Made by a program: the position numbers and the translations under genes. Below the pieces are notes generated by a model. It was not told the DNA's origin. It saw only the letters and a list, made by a program, of their open reading frames with translations, and made no database searches. 64,000 nucleotides of DNA from Gammaproteobacteria bacterium (lineage in GTDB: Bacteria; Pseudomonadota; Gammaproteobacteria; Steroidobacterales; Steroidobacteraceae), in assembly GCA_003164785.1 (NCBI GenBank), contig PLUE01000050.1, positions 124,001-188,000 of the forward strand, read 5' to 3'. Shown here in pieces: positions 24,872 to 33,794 of this stretch (position 1 is its first letter; each line of letters starts with the position of its first letter).

Positions 24872-26833
24872 CTAGTCTACTTTCGGCGCAGCCGCCATGG
24901 CTGTTTCGGTCCACTGCTTGACGTTCGCGTCCAGCAAATCAAGCGGCACTGCGCCATTCTTGAGAACTTCCTCGTGGAAGGCTTGCAGATCGAAGCGCGG
25001 GCCGAGCGCCTGTTGGGCCCGCGCACGCAGCGCCTGGAACTTCACGAAACCCACGGTGCAGGAGAGCGCCTCACCGGGAATCGCGATGACCCGGTCGACC
25101 ACGTTGGCGACGGCCGCATCGTCCAAGGGCAGATGCGTGTGCACGTAGTCGATCGCTTGTGGGCGCGTCCAATGTTGGCCGTGGATGCCGGTGTCGATCA
25201 CCAGGCCGACCGCGCATTGCAATTGCGCCAGCAGTGAGCCGAATTTGGCTTCCGGATCGTGGTACATGCCCAGCTCCTCTCCGAGCGCAGCCGCATACAA
25301 TCCCCAACCGGCGACGAAGGCGGGCGCCCCGCCAAAGCGCCTGAATGTCGGCAGGTCGGCGCGCGCCTGCTGAAGCGCGAGTTGGTAGTGATGTCCCGGC
25401 ACGGCCTCGCGCAGATACTGCGACGTCAGGCCGATCGCCGGCGACGTGTCCAATCCCGCGGTATTCACGTACAAGATCGCCGGGATCTTGCCGTACGCCA
25501 TGGCCCGCTGATAGGACAGCGGCGGCGCAGTGGCCTGTCGAAAGACCTCGACGCCGTGAATCTCGACATCGGCGTGCGGCATCGGGGCAAACAACGACGG
25601 CGCGGCAGCGCCCACCCGCGTCTTCAGGTCCGCATACGCGCTCATCAGCTCATCGACACTCCGGTACGAATAGCGCGGATCGTGCCGCAGATACTCGGCG
25701 AAGCCAACGGCATTGCCGGCGAACGCGGTTTCGGCCAGCAATGCCTGAAGACGTGCGCGCGAACGCTCGACTTCCGTGAGTCCGACGATGTGCAGCTCCG
25801 CCACCGTCGATGTGCCCCCGGTGGCTCTTTTCGCGAGATAGGCGTACCAAGTCTCGCCGAGCGGCAACGCCGACAATGCCACGCTGCCACGCGAGCGCGG
25901 CAGGTATTCGCGTTGCAGAAAATCATGCAGCGTGCGATACGCAGGCAGGATCTTGTCCCGGACCACTCCATTCAGCGCGGCGGCCAATCGCGCCCGCTCC
26001 TCATCGGTGAGCCGGGACATCGGAGGCGCGGCGCCGGCAGCCTCGGCGCCGCTCGTGGCCTCGGCCGCGCTGCTTGCCTCCGCGCTTCTCAGGGCCCCGG
26101 CGCTCGCGGCATCGGGGGTCTCGGCGCCGGTGCTTAGGGCCGCCGCCGCGGGCGCAACTCGAGGATACGCAGGCTGAAAAAACACATTGGTCGGGGAGTC
26201 CTCGCCGAGCGCCGCGAGCACCGGGAGCGCCCTCTCGACCACCACCCGCGGCAGGGTGTACCCCCGGCGCATCCCCTCGCGCAGGTTGGCAATGGCCTGA
26301 TTCGTCCACCGCTCGTAATTGGCGGCACGAAGCCGCCAATTTTCCAGATCCCGCTCGCTCGCCAGCGCATATCGCTCGGCGGCCGACGCCATCAACGCGA
26401 AGCGTTGCGGCACGCCCTCGTACGCGTTGACCGGCATGAGTTCGGCCGGGTACGTGAAGCTCTCGATCGCCAATGCCCGTTCGCGCCAGAAGATGTCGTA
26501 GCTCACTCTCGAATCAGGGTCCAATGGCGCTCGCGGCACCAGCAGCACTTGCGCCAGATAACGCCGCTCCGTGGCCAGCGCATCGGCCAATTCCTGCGCG
26601 GAGAGCCGGTCGGCCGGCGCTTCGCCATAGCGCGACTCGGCACCCCCCCAGGAATACCACGGACTCGAGGTCGCGGTCTGGTTCCAATAGGCCTCGACCA
26701 AGCGGCTCAACTGTTCGCGCGGCGCGACGGCGTCTTCGGCGCGTGCCGCGGGAGGTGGCGCGGACTTGGCGCAGGCAAGCAGGGTCAAGGTGGCGAGGCT
26801 GAGCCACGCCTGGCGATAAAAGCGACTCATCAT
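24872..26833 (-). CDS. DUF885 family lipoprotein (metallopeptidase-like)
   Basis: The 653-residue protein starts MMSRFYRQAWLSLATLTLLACAKS, a lipoprotein signal with lipobox LLAC. It has the DUF885 fold with the E-x-x-P-G-H-H motif (EAVPGHH, residues 476-482) and a later H (DTGIHGQHW) consistent with a gluzincin-like zinc site. Many family members are annotated as uncharacterised peptidases. An insert near residues 230-270 is rich in alanine, serine and glutamate and is probably a flexible linker. Substrate unknown. Confidence 0.87.
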   Translation of the reverse strand: MMSRFYRQAWLSLATLTLLACAKSAPPPAARAEDAVAPREQLSRLVEAYWNQTATSSPWYSWGGAESRYGEAPADRLSAQELADALATERRYLAQVLLVPRAPLDPDSRVSYDIFWRERALAIESFTYPAELMPVNAYEGVPQRFALMASAAERYALASERDLENWRLRAANYERWTNQAIANLREGMRRGYTLPRVVVERALPVLAALGEDSPTNVFFQPAYPRVAPAAAALSTGAETPDAASAGALRSAEASSAAEATSGAEAAGAAPPMSRLTDEERARLAAALNGVVRDKILPAYRTLHDFLQREYLPRSRGSVALSALPLGETWYAYLAKRATGGTSTVAELHIVGLTEVERSRARLQALLAETAFAGNAVGFAEYLRHDPRYSYRSVDELMSAYADLKTRVGAAAPSLFAPMPHADVEIHGVEVFRQATAPPLSYQRAMAYGKIPAILYVNTAGLDTSPAIGLTSQYLREAVPGHHYQLALQQARADLPTFRRFGGAPAFVAGWGLYAAALGEELGMYHDPEAKFGSLLAQLQCAVGLVIDTGIHGQHWTRPQAIDYVHTHLPLDDAAVANVVDRVIAIPGEALSCTVGFVKFQALRARAQQALGPRFDLQAFHEEVLKNGAVPLDLLDANVKQWTETAMAAAPKVD

Positions 26834-26908
26834 TGATTATAGGCCGGCAGCTAGGATCATAATTCGGTGGTTGGGGCTGTTCGACGATGGATTCATGAGG
26901 GGATGACT

Positions 26909-28195
26909 ATGTTGGTCGGAAAAACTGCGCGGCGTGTGGCGATCGTAGGCGGCGTCCGCATTCCGTTCGCCCGCGGCAACGGAGCCTACGCGCAAGTCGG
27001 AAATCAGGAAATGCTGACCGCGGCATTGCGCGGCATCGTCGAACGCTTCGGGCTGCAGGGTCAACGGATCGACGACGTCGCGGCAGGCGCGGTGCTGAAA
27101 CATTCCAGCCAATGGAACCTGACCCGTGAATCGGTGCTCGGTTCCGGGTTGGCCGCCGAAACGCCCGGCCTCGATCTGCAGCGCGCCTGCGGCACCAGCC
27201 TCGAAGCCGCCATTTTGCTCGGCAACAAGATCGCACTGGGCCAGATCGATTCCGGCATCGCCGGCGGCGTCGACACGGTCAGCGACCCCGCGGTGGTGTT
27301 TCCCCGGAGCTTTCAGCAACTCCTGCTCAAGAGCTTCCGCGGCAAATCCGCTGCGCAGCGTGTCATGCCCTGGCTCGGGCTGCGCATGAATCATCTCAAA
27401 CCCGTTTTGCCGGGCATCGCCGAGCCACGCACCGGCTTGTCCATGGGTGAAAGCACCGAACTGATGGTCAAAACTTGGGGCATCAGTCGGGCGGAACAGG
27501 ACGGACTCGCGCTCGAAAGCCATCAAAAGGCCGCCGCGGCCTATGCGGCCGGCTTTTACGCGGATCTAGTGCACCCTTATATGGGCCTCGCCCAAGACAA
27601 CAACATTCGAGCGGATACGAGTCTCGACAAACTGGCAAAACTTCGCCCGGCGTTCGATACCTCGGGCAGCGGAACGCTGACGGCGGGAAACTCCACGCCC
27701 ATGACCGACGGCGCATCCGCCGTACTGCTGGCGTCCGAGCACTGGGCGCAACAGCGCGACTTGCCGGTATTGGCCTATCTCACCTATGGCAAGGTAGCCG
27801 CCATCAACTATATCGACAAGAAGGAAGACCTGTTGATGGCGCCCGCGTACGCCATACCGCGGATGCTGGCCGATGCCGAGCTCACGCTGCAGGACTTTGA
27901 TTTCTACGAAATTCACGAGGCTTTTGCCGGACAAGTGCTATGTACGCTCAGAGCTTGGACCGACCCGGCGTTTTGCCGGGACAAGCTGGGACTTCCGGGA
28001 ACTCTCGGCAGCATCGATCGATTCAAGCTGAACGTGAAGGGTGGCAGCATCGCGATCGGACATCCGTTCGCCGCGACCGGAGCCCGCATCGTCGCGTCGC
28101 TTGCCAAAATCCTCGACGAAAACAAGGCAAAACGCGGGTTGATTTCCGTCTGCACGGCCGGCGGCATGGGCGTCACCGCCATTCTGGAGCGATGA
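26909..28195 (+). CDS. Acetyl-CoA C-acyltransferase (FadI-like thiolase)
   Basis: The 428-residue thiolase cleaves or forms beta-ketoacyl-CoA. Active-site residues are the nucleophile C94 (LQRACGTSLEAA), the histidines in YEIHEAFAGQ and GHPFAATGARI, and the second cysteine in CTAGGMGVTA. The extra helix segment between the loops (VMPWLGLRMNHLKPVL) resembles FadI-type long-chain thiolases. I chose the ATG at 26909 because GAGGGG lies six bases upstream; an ATG at 26903 is too close to it. The dienelactone hydrolase and succinate-semialdehyde dehydrogenase genes follow on the same strand. Confidence 0.92.
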   Translation: MLVGKTARRVAIVGGVRIPFARGNGAYAQVGNQEMLTAALRGIVERFGLQGQRIDDVAAGAVLKHSSQWNLTRESVLGSGLAAETPGLDLQRACGTSLEAAILLGNKIALGQIDSGIAGGVDTVSDPAVVFPRSFQQLLLKSFRGKSAAQRVMPWLGLRMNHLKPVLPGIAEPRTGLSMGESTELMVKTWGISRAEQDGLALESHQKAAAAYAAGFYADLVHPYMGLAQDNNIRADTSLDKLAKLRPAFDTSGSGTLTAGNSTPMTDGASAVLLASEHWAQQRDLPVLAYLTYGKVAAINYIDKKEDLLMAPAYAIPRMLADAELTLQDFDFYEIHEAFAGQVLCTLRAWTDPAFCRDKLGLPGTLGSIDRFKLNVKGGSIAIGHPFAATGARIVASLAKILDENKAKRGLISVCTAGGMGVTAILER

Positions 28196-28245
28196 GGTAT
28201 CCTGCTCCCCTCAATTTTGGATCATTTTTTGAAGGACTCTCTCCC

Positions 28246-28905
28246 ATGGGACATATTGTTGACCTGACCGCCGCGGACGGTCACCGCCTTGGCGCGTACC
28301 TCGCCGAACCCGCCGGGACACCGCGCGGCGGCATCGTCGTCATCCAGGAAGTTTTCGGCGTCACGCGCCACATCCGCGCCGTCGCGGACCAATACGCCAC
28401 CGCCGGATACCTGGCGATCGCACCCGCGCTGTTCGACCGCATGGAACCCAATGTCGACGTGCCGTACACCGACATGTCGCGCGCCATGGGCTATCTGAAA
28501 GCCGTGGATACCGACAAGGCCATTCTGGACGTGCAGGCGGCGGCCGAGCACGTCGGCAGCGCCGGCAAGGTCGGCGTCGTCGGCTTTTGCTGGGGCGGCA
28601 CCATCGCCTATTTCGCGGCCGCTCGCCTGAAGATCGACGCCGCGGTCGCCTACTATGGTGGCGGCATCCATCATCATCTCTCGGAGAAGCCACGCGCCCC
28701 GGTCATGTTCCACTTCGGTGAGAAGGACACGCACATTCCGTTGAGCGCGATCGACGAGATCAAGGCGGCTTACCCGGAGGGCATCTACCATCTGTACCCC
28801 GCGGAGCATGGCTTCAACTGCACCGACCGCGCGAGCTACGAACCCACCTGCTCCAAGCTGGCATTCGAGCGCAGCCTGGAATTCTTACGCAAGCACGTCG
28901 GCTGA
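28246..28905 (+). CDS. Dienelactone hydrolase family protein
   Basis: The 219-residue alpha/beta hydrolase has its catalytic triad in the classical dienelactone hydrolase positions: C115 (GFCWGG), D160 (HFGEKDTHIP) and H187 (AEHGFN). The early VIQEVFGVTRHIR segment carries the glutamate that activates the thiol. Carboxymethylenebutenolidase activity in aromatic degradation is the reference function, but many paralogues act on other esters. No other aromatic-cleavage genes are nearby. It lies 50 bp after the thiolase gene and 18 bp before the aldehyde dehydrogenase gene. Confidence 0.9.
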   Translation: MGHIVDLTAADGHRLGAYLAEPAGTPRGGIVVIQEVFGVTRHIRAVADQYATAGYLAIAPALFDRMEPNVDVPYTDMSRAMGYLKAVDTDKAILDVQAAAEHVGSAGKVGVVGFCWGGTIAYFAAARLKIDAAVAYYGGGIHHHLSEKPRAPVMFHFGEKDTHIPLSAIDEIKAAYPEGIYHLYPAEHGFNCTDRASYEPTCSKLAFERSLEFLRKHVG

Positions 28906-28923
28906 AGCCCAAGCGAGATCGCC

Positions 28924-30420
28924 ATGACACCCAAAGAGGCAAACTTGAAACTCAGCGAATCGGCCTTGAAACTCAAGGATCCTGCGCTGTTTCGACAGCT
29001 CGGTTTCATCGACGGCGGCTGGGTGGGCGCCGATGGCGGCGCGACGCTGGCGGTGAACAACCCCGCCACGGGCGACGAGCTGGGCCACATCCCCAACATG
29101 GGCGCGGACGAGACGCGGCGCGCCATCGCGGCGGCCGCGAAGGCCCTGCCGTCGTGGAACGCCCGCACGGCGAAGGACCGCTCTCTCATCATGCGCCGCT
29201 GGTTCGACTCGATGCTCGCGAATCAAGACGATCTCGCGATGTTGATGACGGCCGAACAAGGCAAACCGCTGGCCGAGTCGAAGGGCGAGATCGCCTATGC
29301 CGCTTCGTTCATCGAATGGTTCGCGGAGGAAGGCAAGCGCCTGTACGGCGACATCATCCCCGGCCATCAAGCCGACAAGCGCATCATGGTGATCCGTCAG
29401 CCCGTCGGCGTAGTGGCGGCCATCACACCGTGGAACTTCCCCTCGGCGATGATTACCCGCAAGGCGGGCCCTGCCCTCGCGGCAGGCTGCACGATGGTGC
29501 TGAAGCCCGCGACGCAGACCCCCTACTCGGCGTTGGCCCTCGCGGAGCTGGCGACTCGGGCGGGAATTCCGCCGGGCGTGTTCAACGTCGTCACCGGCTC
29601 GGCGACGGCCATCGGCGGCGAGATGACGTCGAATCCGATCGTGCGCAAACTCACCTTCACCGGCTCGACCCAGGTCGGCAAGAAACTCATGGTCCAGTGC
29701 GCGCCCACGATGAAGAAGCTGTCTCTGGAACTCGGCGGCAATGCGCCCTTCATCGTGTTCGACGATGCCGACCTGGATGCCGCCGTGCAGGGCGCCATCG
29801 CCAGCAAATACCGCAATACCGGACAAACCTGCGTATGCGCCAATCGCCTGCTCGTGCAGGCCGGCGTGTACGACGAGTTCGCGCGCAAGCTCAAGGAAGC
29901 CGTGAGCAACCTGCGCGTCGGCGACGGGCTCGCCGGTGTGACTGACCAGGGCCCCCTGATCGACGCCAACGCCGTCGCCAAGGTCGAAGAGCACATCGCC
30001 GACGCGTTGTCTAAGGGCGCCAAGGTTGCCCTGGGCGGCAAGCGTCATTCCCTGGGGGGCACGTTCTTCCAGCCCACCATCCTCACGGACGTGACGCCGC
30101 AGATGATGATCGCACGGGAGGAAACTTTCGGGCCGATCGCGCCGCTGTTCAAATTCGACACCGAGGCCGAAGCCATCGCAATGGCCAACGACACCGAGTT
30201 CGGACTGGCCGCGTACCTGTACACCCGCGACCTCGCCCGCAGCTGGCGCGTCACCGAGGCCATCGAGTACGGCATCGTCGGCTTGAACACCGGCATCATC
30301 TCCACCGAAGTGGCGCCGTTCGGCGGCGTGAAGGAATCCGGCAGCGGCCGGGAAGGCTCCAAGTATGGAATCCTGGATTACACCGAAATGAAGTACATCT
30401 GCGTGGGCGGCGTGAGCTGA
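28924..30420 (+). CDS. gabD: Succinate-semialdehyde dehydrogenase (GabD-type aldehyde dehydrogenase)
   Basis: The 498-residue NAD(P)-dependent aldehyde dehydrogenase has nucleophile C303 in RNTGQTCVCANR with a second cysteine two residues later, as in redox-regulated SSADH enzymes. The general base is E269 (LSLELGGNAPF), and the cofactor loops are ITPWNFPSAMITRK and FTGSTQVGKKL. The family signature EETFGPIAPLF and C-terminal FGGVKESGSGREGS favour GabD over other aldehyde dehydrogenases. It likely feeds gamma-aminobutyrate or related carbon into succinate. No gabT is adjacent. Confidence 0.92.
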   Translation: MTPKEANLKLSESALKLKDPALFRQLGFIDGGWVGADGGATLAVNNPATGDELGHIPNMGADETRRAIAAAAKALPSWNARTAKDRSLIMRRWFDSMLANQDDLAMLMTAEQGKPLAESKGEIAYAASFIEWFAEEGKRLYGDIIPGHQADKRIMVIRQPVGVVAAITPWNFPSAMITRKAGPALAAGCTMVLKPATQTPYSALALAELATRAGIPPGVFNVVTGSATAIGGEMTSNPIVRKLTFTGSTQVGKKLMVQCAPTMKKLSLELGGNAPFIVFDDADLDAAVQGAIASKYRNTGQTCVCANRLLVQAGVYDEFARKLKEAVSNLRVGDGLAGVTDQGPLIDANAVAKVEEHIADALSKGAKVALGGKRHSLGGTFFQPTILTDVTPQMMIAREETFGPIAPLFKFDTEAEAIAMANDTEFGLAAYLYTRDLARSWRVTEAIEYGIVGLNTGIISTEVAPFGGVKESGSGREGSKYGILDYTEMKYICVGGVS

Positions 30421-30427
30421 CACCGGC

Positions 30428-30737
30428 GTGCTCGGCCGGTTTCTCGAGCTGTCGATCGTCACACCGGATATCCGCGCGTCGTATGGACGAACCCGACGCG
30501 CCGTTGCCGCGCGTCTCCTGCACCAGCGACACGGTCGAGATCGGCTTGGTTGACCCGGCGCATCTGCACGAGCCCACCCTGATTTTCGAGGTCGACGACA
30601 TCGACGCGACACTGGCGAATCTCGACGCCGCCGGCGTCACGCCGACCGGGCGCGTGCCGCCGCCGCTGCGTGCCTTGCGCGCCCTCATGCTCAGGGCGCC
30701 CGAAGGCACGCCCACGAACTCTCCGCTGAATTGCTAG
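30428..30737 (+). pseudogene. Decayed VOC-family gene (frame change between halves)
   Basis: Two pieces of a VOC protein lie in different frames. The first, from a GTG at 30428, reads GRFLELSIVTPDIRASY and then loses homology. The second, from about 30483, reads EPDAPLPRVSC, then HEPTLIFEVDDIDATLANLD and LMLRAPEGTP. In intact relatives these would be joined by a longer beta-hairpin segment, so an internal deletion with frameshift is likely. No single frame codes for a complete VOC domain. Confidence 0.55.
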
Positions 30738-30774
30738 ACTACGCGCCAGTGCAGTCTGCACGTGGAGCTTCTCG

Positions 30775-31335
30775 ATGCCAAATGGAACCCCGACGCGATA
30801 CACCGCGGTTGCCCAATTATTGCATTGGGTGGTCGCCGCCTTGATTGTCACGCAATTCACCCTGGCTTGGCTGGCGGAGGATCTGCCGTTGGGGATGCAC
30901 AAGCTGGCGCTGCTGGCGCGGCACAAGAGCTTCGGCATGACCATCCTGATGCTCGCGGTCCTGCGGCTGCTGTGGCGCTTCTGGCATGCACCGCCGGCCC
31001 TGCCCGCCGACATGACGCCGCTCGAGCGGTTTGCGGCCAAGGGCACTCACATCGCGTTCTATGTGCTGCTCTTCGCCATGCCCCTCACCGGCTGGATGAT
31101 GTCCTCCGCCAAGAATTACTCGGTCAGTTGGTTTGGCCTGTTCACCTGGCCCAACCTCATCTCGCAGAGCGACGACGCCTTCGCGTTCTTGCGGGCCACG
31201 CACTTCTATCTGAGCGATGCGTTGTTCGCGATCGCCGTGTTGCACGTCCTCGCCGCTCTCAAACATCATTTCTGGAACAAGGACGACGTGTTGCGGCGCA
31301 TGCTGCCATTCAACAAATTGGAGAAACGTTCATGA
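30775..31335 (+). CDS. Cytochrome b561 family protein
   Basis: The 186-residue, four-helix di-haem membrane cytochrome moves electrons between quinol or superoxide and periplasmic partners. Helices contain the haem-ligand histidines: AQLLHWVVAALIV, LARHKSFGMTILML, KGTHIAFYVLLFAMP and IAVLHVLAALKHHFW. The stop codon overlaps the ATG of the following YceI gene (ATGA). This pairing with YceI is common in proteobacteria and suggests a joint role in isoprenoid quinone handling at the membrane. Confidence 0.93.
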   Translation: MPNGTPTRYTAVAQLLHWVVAALIVTQFTLAWLAEDLPLGMHKLALLARHKSFGMTILMLAVLRLLWRFWHAPPALPADMTPLERFAAKGTHIAFYVLLFAMPLTGWMMSSAKNYSVSWFGLFTWPNLISQSDDAFAFLRATHFYLSDALFAIAVLHVLAALKHHFWNKDDVLRRMLPFNKLEKRS

Positions 31336-31892
31336 TGAAACATGCCGCACTGTCGGTGCTCATGCTGTCCGCCACCGCCCTGGCGCAGGCCGCCGCACCG
31401 GCGAGCTACGTCGCGGACCCGTCCGCCAGCCACCTGGATTTTACGGGCGTTCAGGCCGGCGCGGAATTCAAGGGGACGTTTCACAAGTTCACCGCCGCGA
31501 TCGATTTCGCGCCGGAGGATCTGGCCACCGCGCATTTCGACGTGCAGATCGATCTGAATTCGATCGACACCAAGGACAACGATCGCGACAAGACCATGCG
31601 CGGGCCCGACATCTTCGATGTCGCGCACAATCCGACGGCTCACTATGTAACCAAGAGCTTCACCAAGACCGCGACCGGCTACGCCGCGGTGGGCGCGCTG
31701 ACCTTGCACGGCGTCACCAAGGAAGTGCCGATCAATTTCACGTTCGCGCCGGGCGCCGCCGCGAAGCTCGACGGCACCGCCAGCCTGAAGCGATTGGACT
31801 TCGGGGTGGGACAGGGCGATTGGAAGAGCACCGAATGGATCGCCGACGCCGTCAAGGTGTCGTTCTCGCTCGCGCTTAAACCCAGGCCCTGA
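31332..31892 (+). CDS. YceI family periplasmic protein
   Basis: The 186-residue protein has a signal peptide (MMKHAALSVLMLSATALAQA) and a lipocalin-like YceI beta-barrel: YVADPSASHLDFTGVQAGAE, FKGTFHKFTAAIDFAPEDL, RDKTMRGPDIFDVAHNPTA and LDFGVGQGDWKSTEW. Family members bind polyisoprenoid or ubiquinone-like lipids. It is translationally coupled to the cytochrome b561 gene. Eight bases separate its stop from that of the convergent Lrp-type regulator. Confidence 0.92.
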   Translation: MMKHAALSVLMLSATALAQAAAPASYVADPSASHLDFTGVQAGAEFKGTFHKFTAAIDFAPEDLATAHFDVQIDLNSIDTKDNDRDKTMRGPDIFDVAHNPTAHYVTKSFTKTATGYAAVGALTLHGVTKEVPINFTFAPGAAAKLDGTASLKRLDFGVGQGDWKSTEWIADAVKVSFSLALKPRP

Positions 31893-31900
31893 GGGCGCCG

Positions 31901-32380
31901 TCAGCGCACCGGCAGCTCGCGCGACTTCTGCACCGTGCGCAGGGCGAAACTCGACTGCACGCGCGCCACATTCGGCAGCCGCGTCAGATGTTGGCTGTGC
32001 AAGCGCTCGAAATCTGCGGTGTCGGCCAGCACCACCCGCAGCAGATAGTCGTACTCGCCGGACATCAAATAGCACTCCATCACTTCAGGTACCTTGCGGG
32101 CGGCTTCCTCGAAGGCGCGCAGATGCGCCTGCTCCTGCCGCTCGAGCGTGATGTTCACGAACACGCTGACCGGGCAGCCGGCTTTCTGCTGGTTGATGAG
32201 CGCGGTATAGCCTTCGATGAAGCCTGCCACTTCGAGGGCGCGCACGCGCCGCAGGCACGCGGACTCCGACAGGCTCACGCTCTCGGCCAACTGGCTGTTG
32301 GTGATGCGGCCGTCGAGCTGCAAGGCTCGCACGATGGCGCGGTCATAGCGATCCAGTTTCATGCGTTGATCCAATTCCAT
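31901..32380 (-). CDS. Lrp/AsnC family transcriptional regulator
   Basis: The 159-residue feast/famine regulator has an N-terminal helix-turn-helix (DRYDRAIVRALQLDGRITNS and LSESACLRRVRALEVAGFIEG) and a C-terminal RAM/ACT-like domain (VPEVMECYLMSGEYDYLLRV) that binds amino acids and forms octamers. It is divergent from the alanine dehydrogenase gene across a 169-bp region holding two inverted repeats. The arrangement matches known Lrp-type activators of ald genes, so alanine is the likely effector. Confidence 0.92.
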   Translation of the reverse strand: MELDQRMKLDRYDRAIVRALQLDGRITNSQLAESVSLSESACLRRVRALEVAGFIEGYTALINQQKAGCPVSVFVNITLERQEQAHLRAFEEAARKVPEVMECYLMSGEYDYLLRVVLADTADFERLHSQHLTRLPNVARVQSSFALRTVQKSRELPVR

Positions 32381-32412
32381 CGGCGTCTCCTGTTGTCGGC
32401 TCGGCCGCCCAC

Positions 32413-32449
32413 GGCGCAGATTCTTGCGCCTAGTGACGATAATTCACTA
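32413..32449. promoter_or_regulatory. Two adjacent inverted repeats, candidate Lrp-type operators at the ald promoter
   Basis: GGCGCA-N6-TGCGCC (32413-32430) is directly followed by TAGTGA-N7-TCACTA (32431-32449). Both arms are perfect in each. TATATT-like sequence follows at about 32449, suggesting an ald -10 region. Back-to-back sites of this kind suit the multimeric binding of Lrp/AsnC proteins, and the divergent regulator gene starts only 33 bp away. Confidence 0.5.
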
Positions 32450-32549
32450 TATTCTGCCACTTTCTGGCGCCTTTGAACCAGGTTTTGCAAAGTTCCGCCG
32501 AAGGGGGAGCCTAGACTTGAACTCCCATCATTCCTCCCGGAACTTTTCC

Positions 32550-33653
32550 ATGAAAATCGGCGTCCCCAAAGAGATCAAGGTTCATGAGTATCGGGTGGGA
32601 TTGGTGCCGGCGGGAGTTCGGGAACTGGTCGATGCCGGACACGAGGTGCTGGTTCAGACCGGCGCCGGCGCCGGCATCGGCTTCGATGATTCGCATTACC
32701 AGGCCGCGGGAGCCAACATCGCCGCCGCCGCCGCCGAAGTTTTCGCCGCCTCCGACCTCGTCGTCAAGGTCAAGGAACCGCAAATCGCCGAGTGCCGGCA
32801 GCTTCGCCAGGGACAGGTGCTGTTCACGTACCTGCATCTCGCCGCCGACCGCGAACAAACCGACGCGCTGCTCGCCTCGAACGCCACCGCCATCGCCTAT
32901 GAAACCGTGACCGCGATCGACGGCTCCCTGCCCCTGCTCACCCCGATGAGCGAAGTCGCGGGACGCATGTCCGTACAGGTCGGCGCCAACTGCCTGCAGA
33001 AGGCCAACGGCGGCTTCGGCGTGCTGCTCGGCGGCGTGCCGGGCGTCGCGCCGGCCAAGGTCGTGATACTCGGCGGCGGCGTCTCGGGCACGCATGCCGC
33101 CGAGATGGCGGTGGGACTGCGCGCCGACGTCACCATCGTGGATCGCTCGGTGAAGCGGTTGCGCGAACTCTCCTCGCTATTCGGCAGCCAGCTGAAGACC
33201 GTGTATTCGACAGCCCAGGCCATCGAAGAGCGGGTGCGGGACGCGGATCTCGTCATCGGTGCGGTGTTGATCGCCGGCGCCGCCGCCCCGAAGCTCGTGA
33301 CCCGGACGATGGTCAAGACCATGAAGCCGGGCACGGTTCTGGTCGACATCGCCATCGACCAGGGCGGCTGTTTCGAAACCAGCCGCCCGACCACCCACGC
33401 CGAGCCCACATTCCTGCTGGATGGCGTGATCCACTACTGCGTGACCAACATGCCGGGCGCGGTGCCCCGCACCTCGACCTTCGCGTTGACCAACGCGACG
33501 CTTCCCTACGTCAAGTCGCTCGCCGACGGCTGGGAGCAAGCGATCGCACGGGACCCCGGATTGGCGTGCGGCCTCAACGTGCACGCGGGAAAACTCACCC
33601 ACGAAGCCGTGGCGAACGCCCTGAGCCTCGGGTTCCACGCGTACCGCGTCTAG
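32550..33653 (+). CDS. ald: Alanine dehydrogenase
   Basis: The 367-residue NAD-dependent enzyme interconverts L-alanine with pyruvate and ammonium. The N-terminus MKIGVPKEIKVHEYRVGLVP is typical. K75 (VVKVKEP) and H96 (FTYLHLA) are the catalytic pair. The NAD site is VVILGGGVSGTHAAEMA, and MPGAVPRTSTFALTNATLPY is a family signature. The ATG at 32550 was chosen over upstream in-frame codons because it matches the conserved N-terminus. It is divergent from an Lrp-type regulator, implying induction by alanine. Confidence 0.95.
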   Translation: MKIGVPKEIKVHEYRVGLVPAGVRELVDAGHEVLVQTGAGAGIGFDDSHYQAAGANIAAAAAEVFAASDLVVKVKEPQIAECRQLRQGQVLFTYLHLAADREQTDALLASNATAIAYETVTAIDGSLPLLTPMSEVAGRMSVQVGANCLQKANGGFGVLLGGVPGVAPAKVVILGGGVSGTHAAEMAVGLRADVTIVDRSVKRLRELSSLFGSQLKTVYSTAQAIEERVRDADLVIGAVLIAGAAAPKLVTRTMVKTMKPGTVLVDIAIDQGGCFETSRPTTHAEPTFLLDGVIHYCVTNMPGAVPRTSTFALTNATLPYVKSLADGWEQAIARDPGLACGLNVHAGKLTHEAVANALSLGFHAYRV

Positions 33654-33794
33654 AATCCGAACGCGGACCGGGCGCGGACCGTGAGCCCGCAGGACGCGCC
33701 CCGGTGCGGCCCGGCGCGCTGCGCCCAGGTTGCTACTGTACGATCGATCAATTACTCTCGCCTCCCTCACCGGCCGCAACCTTGAGGATGTGCA

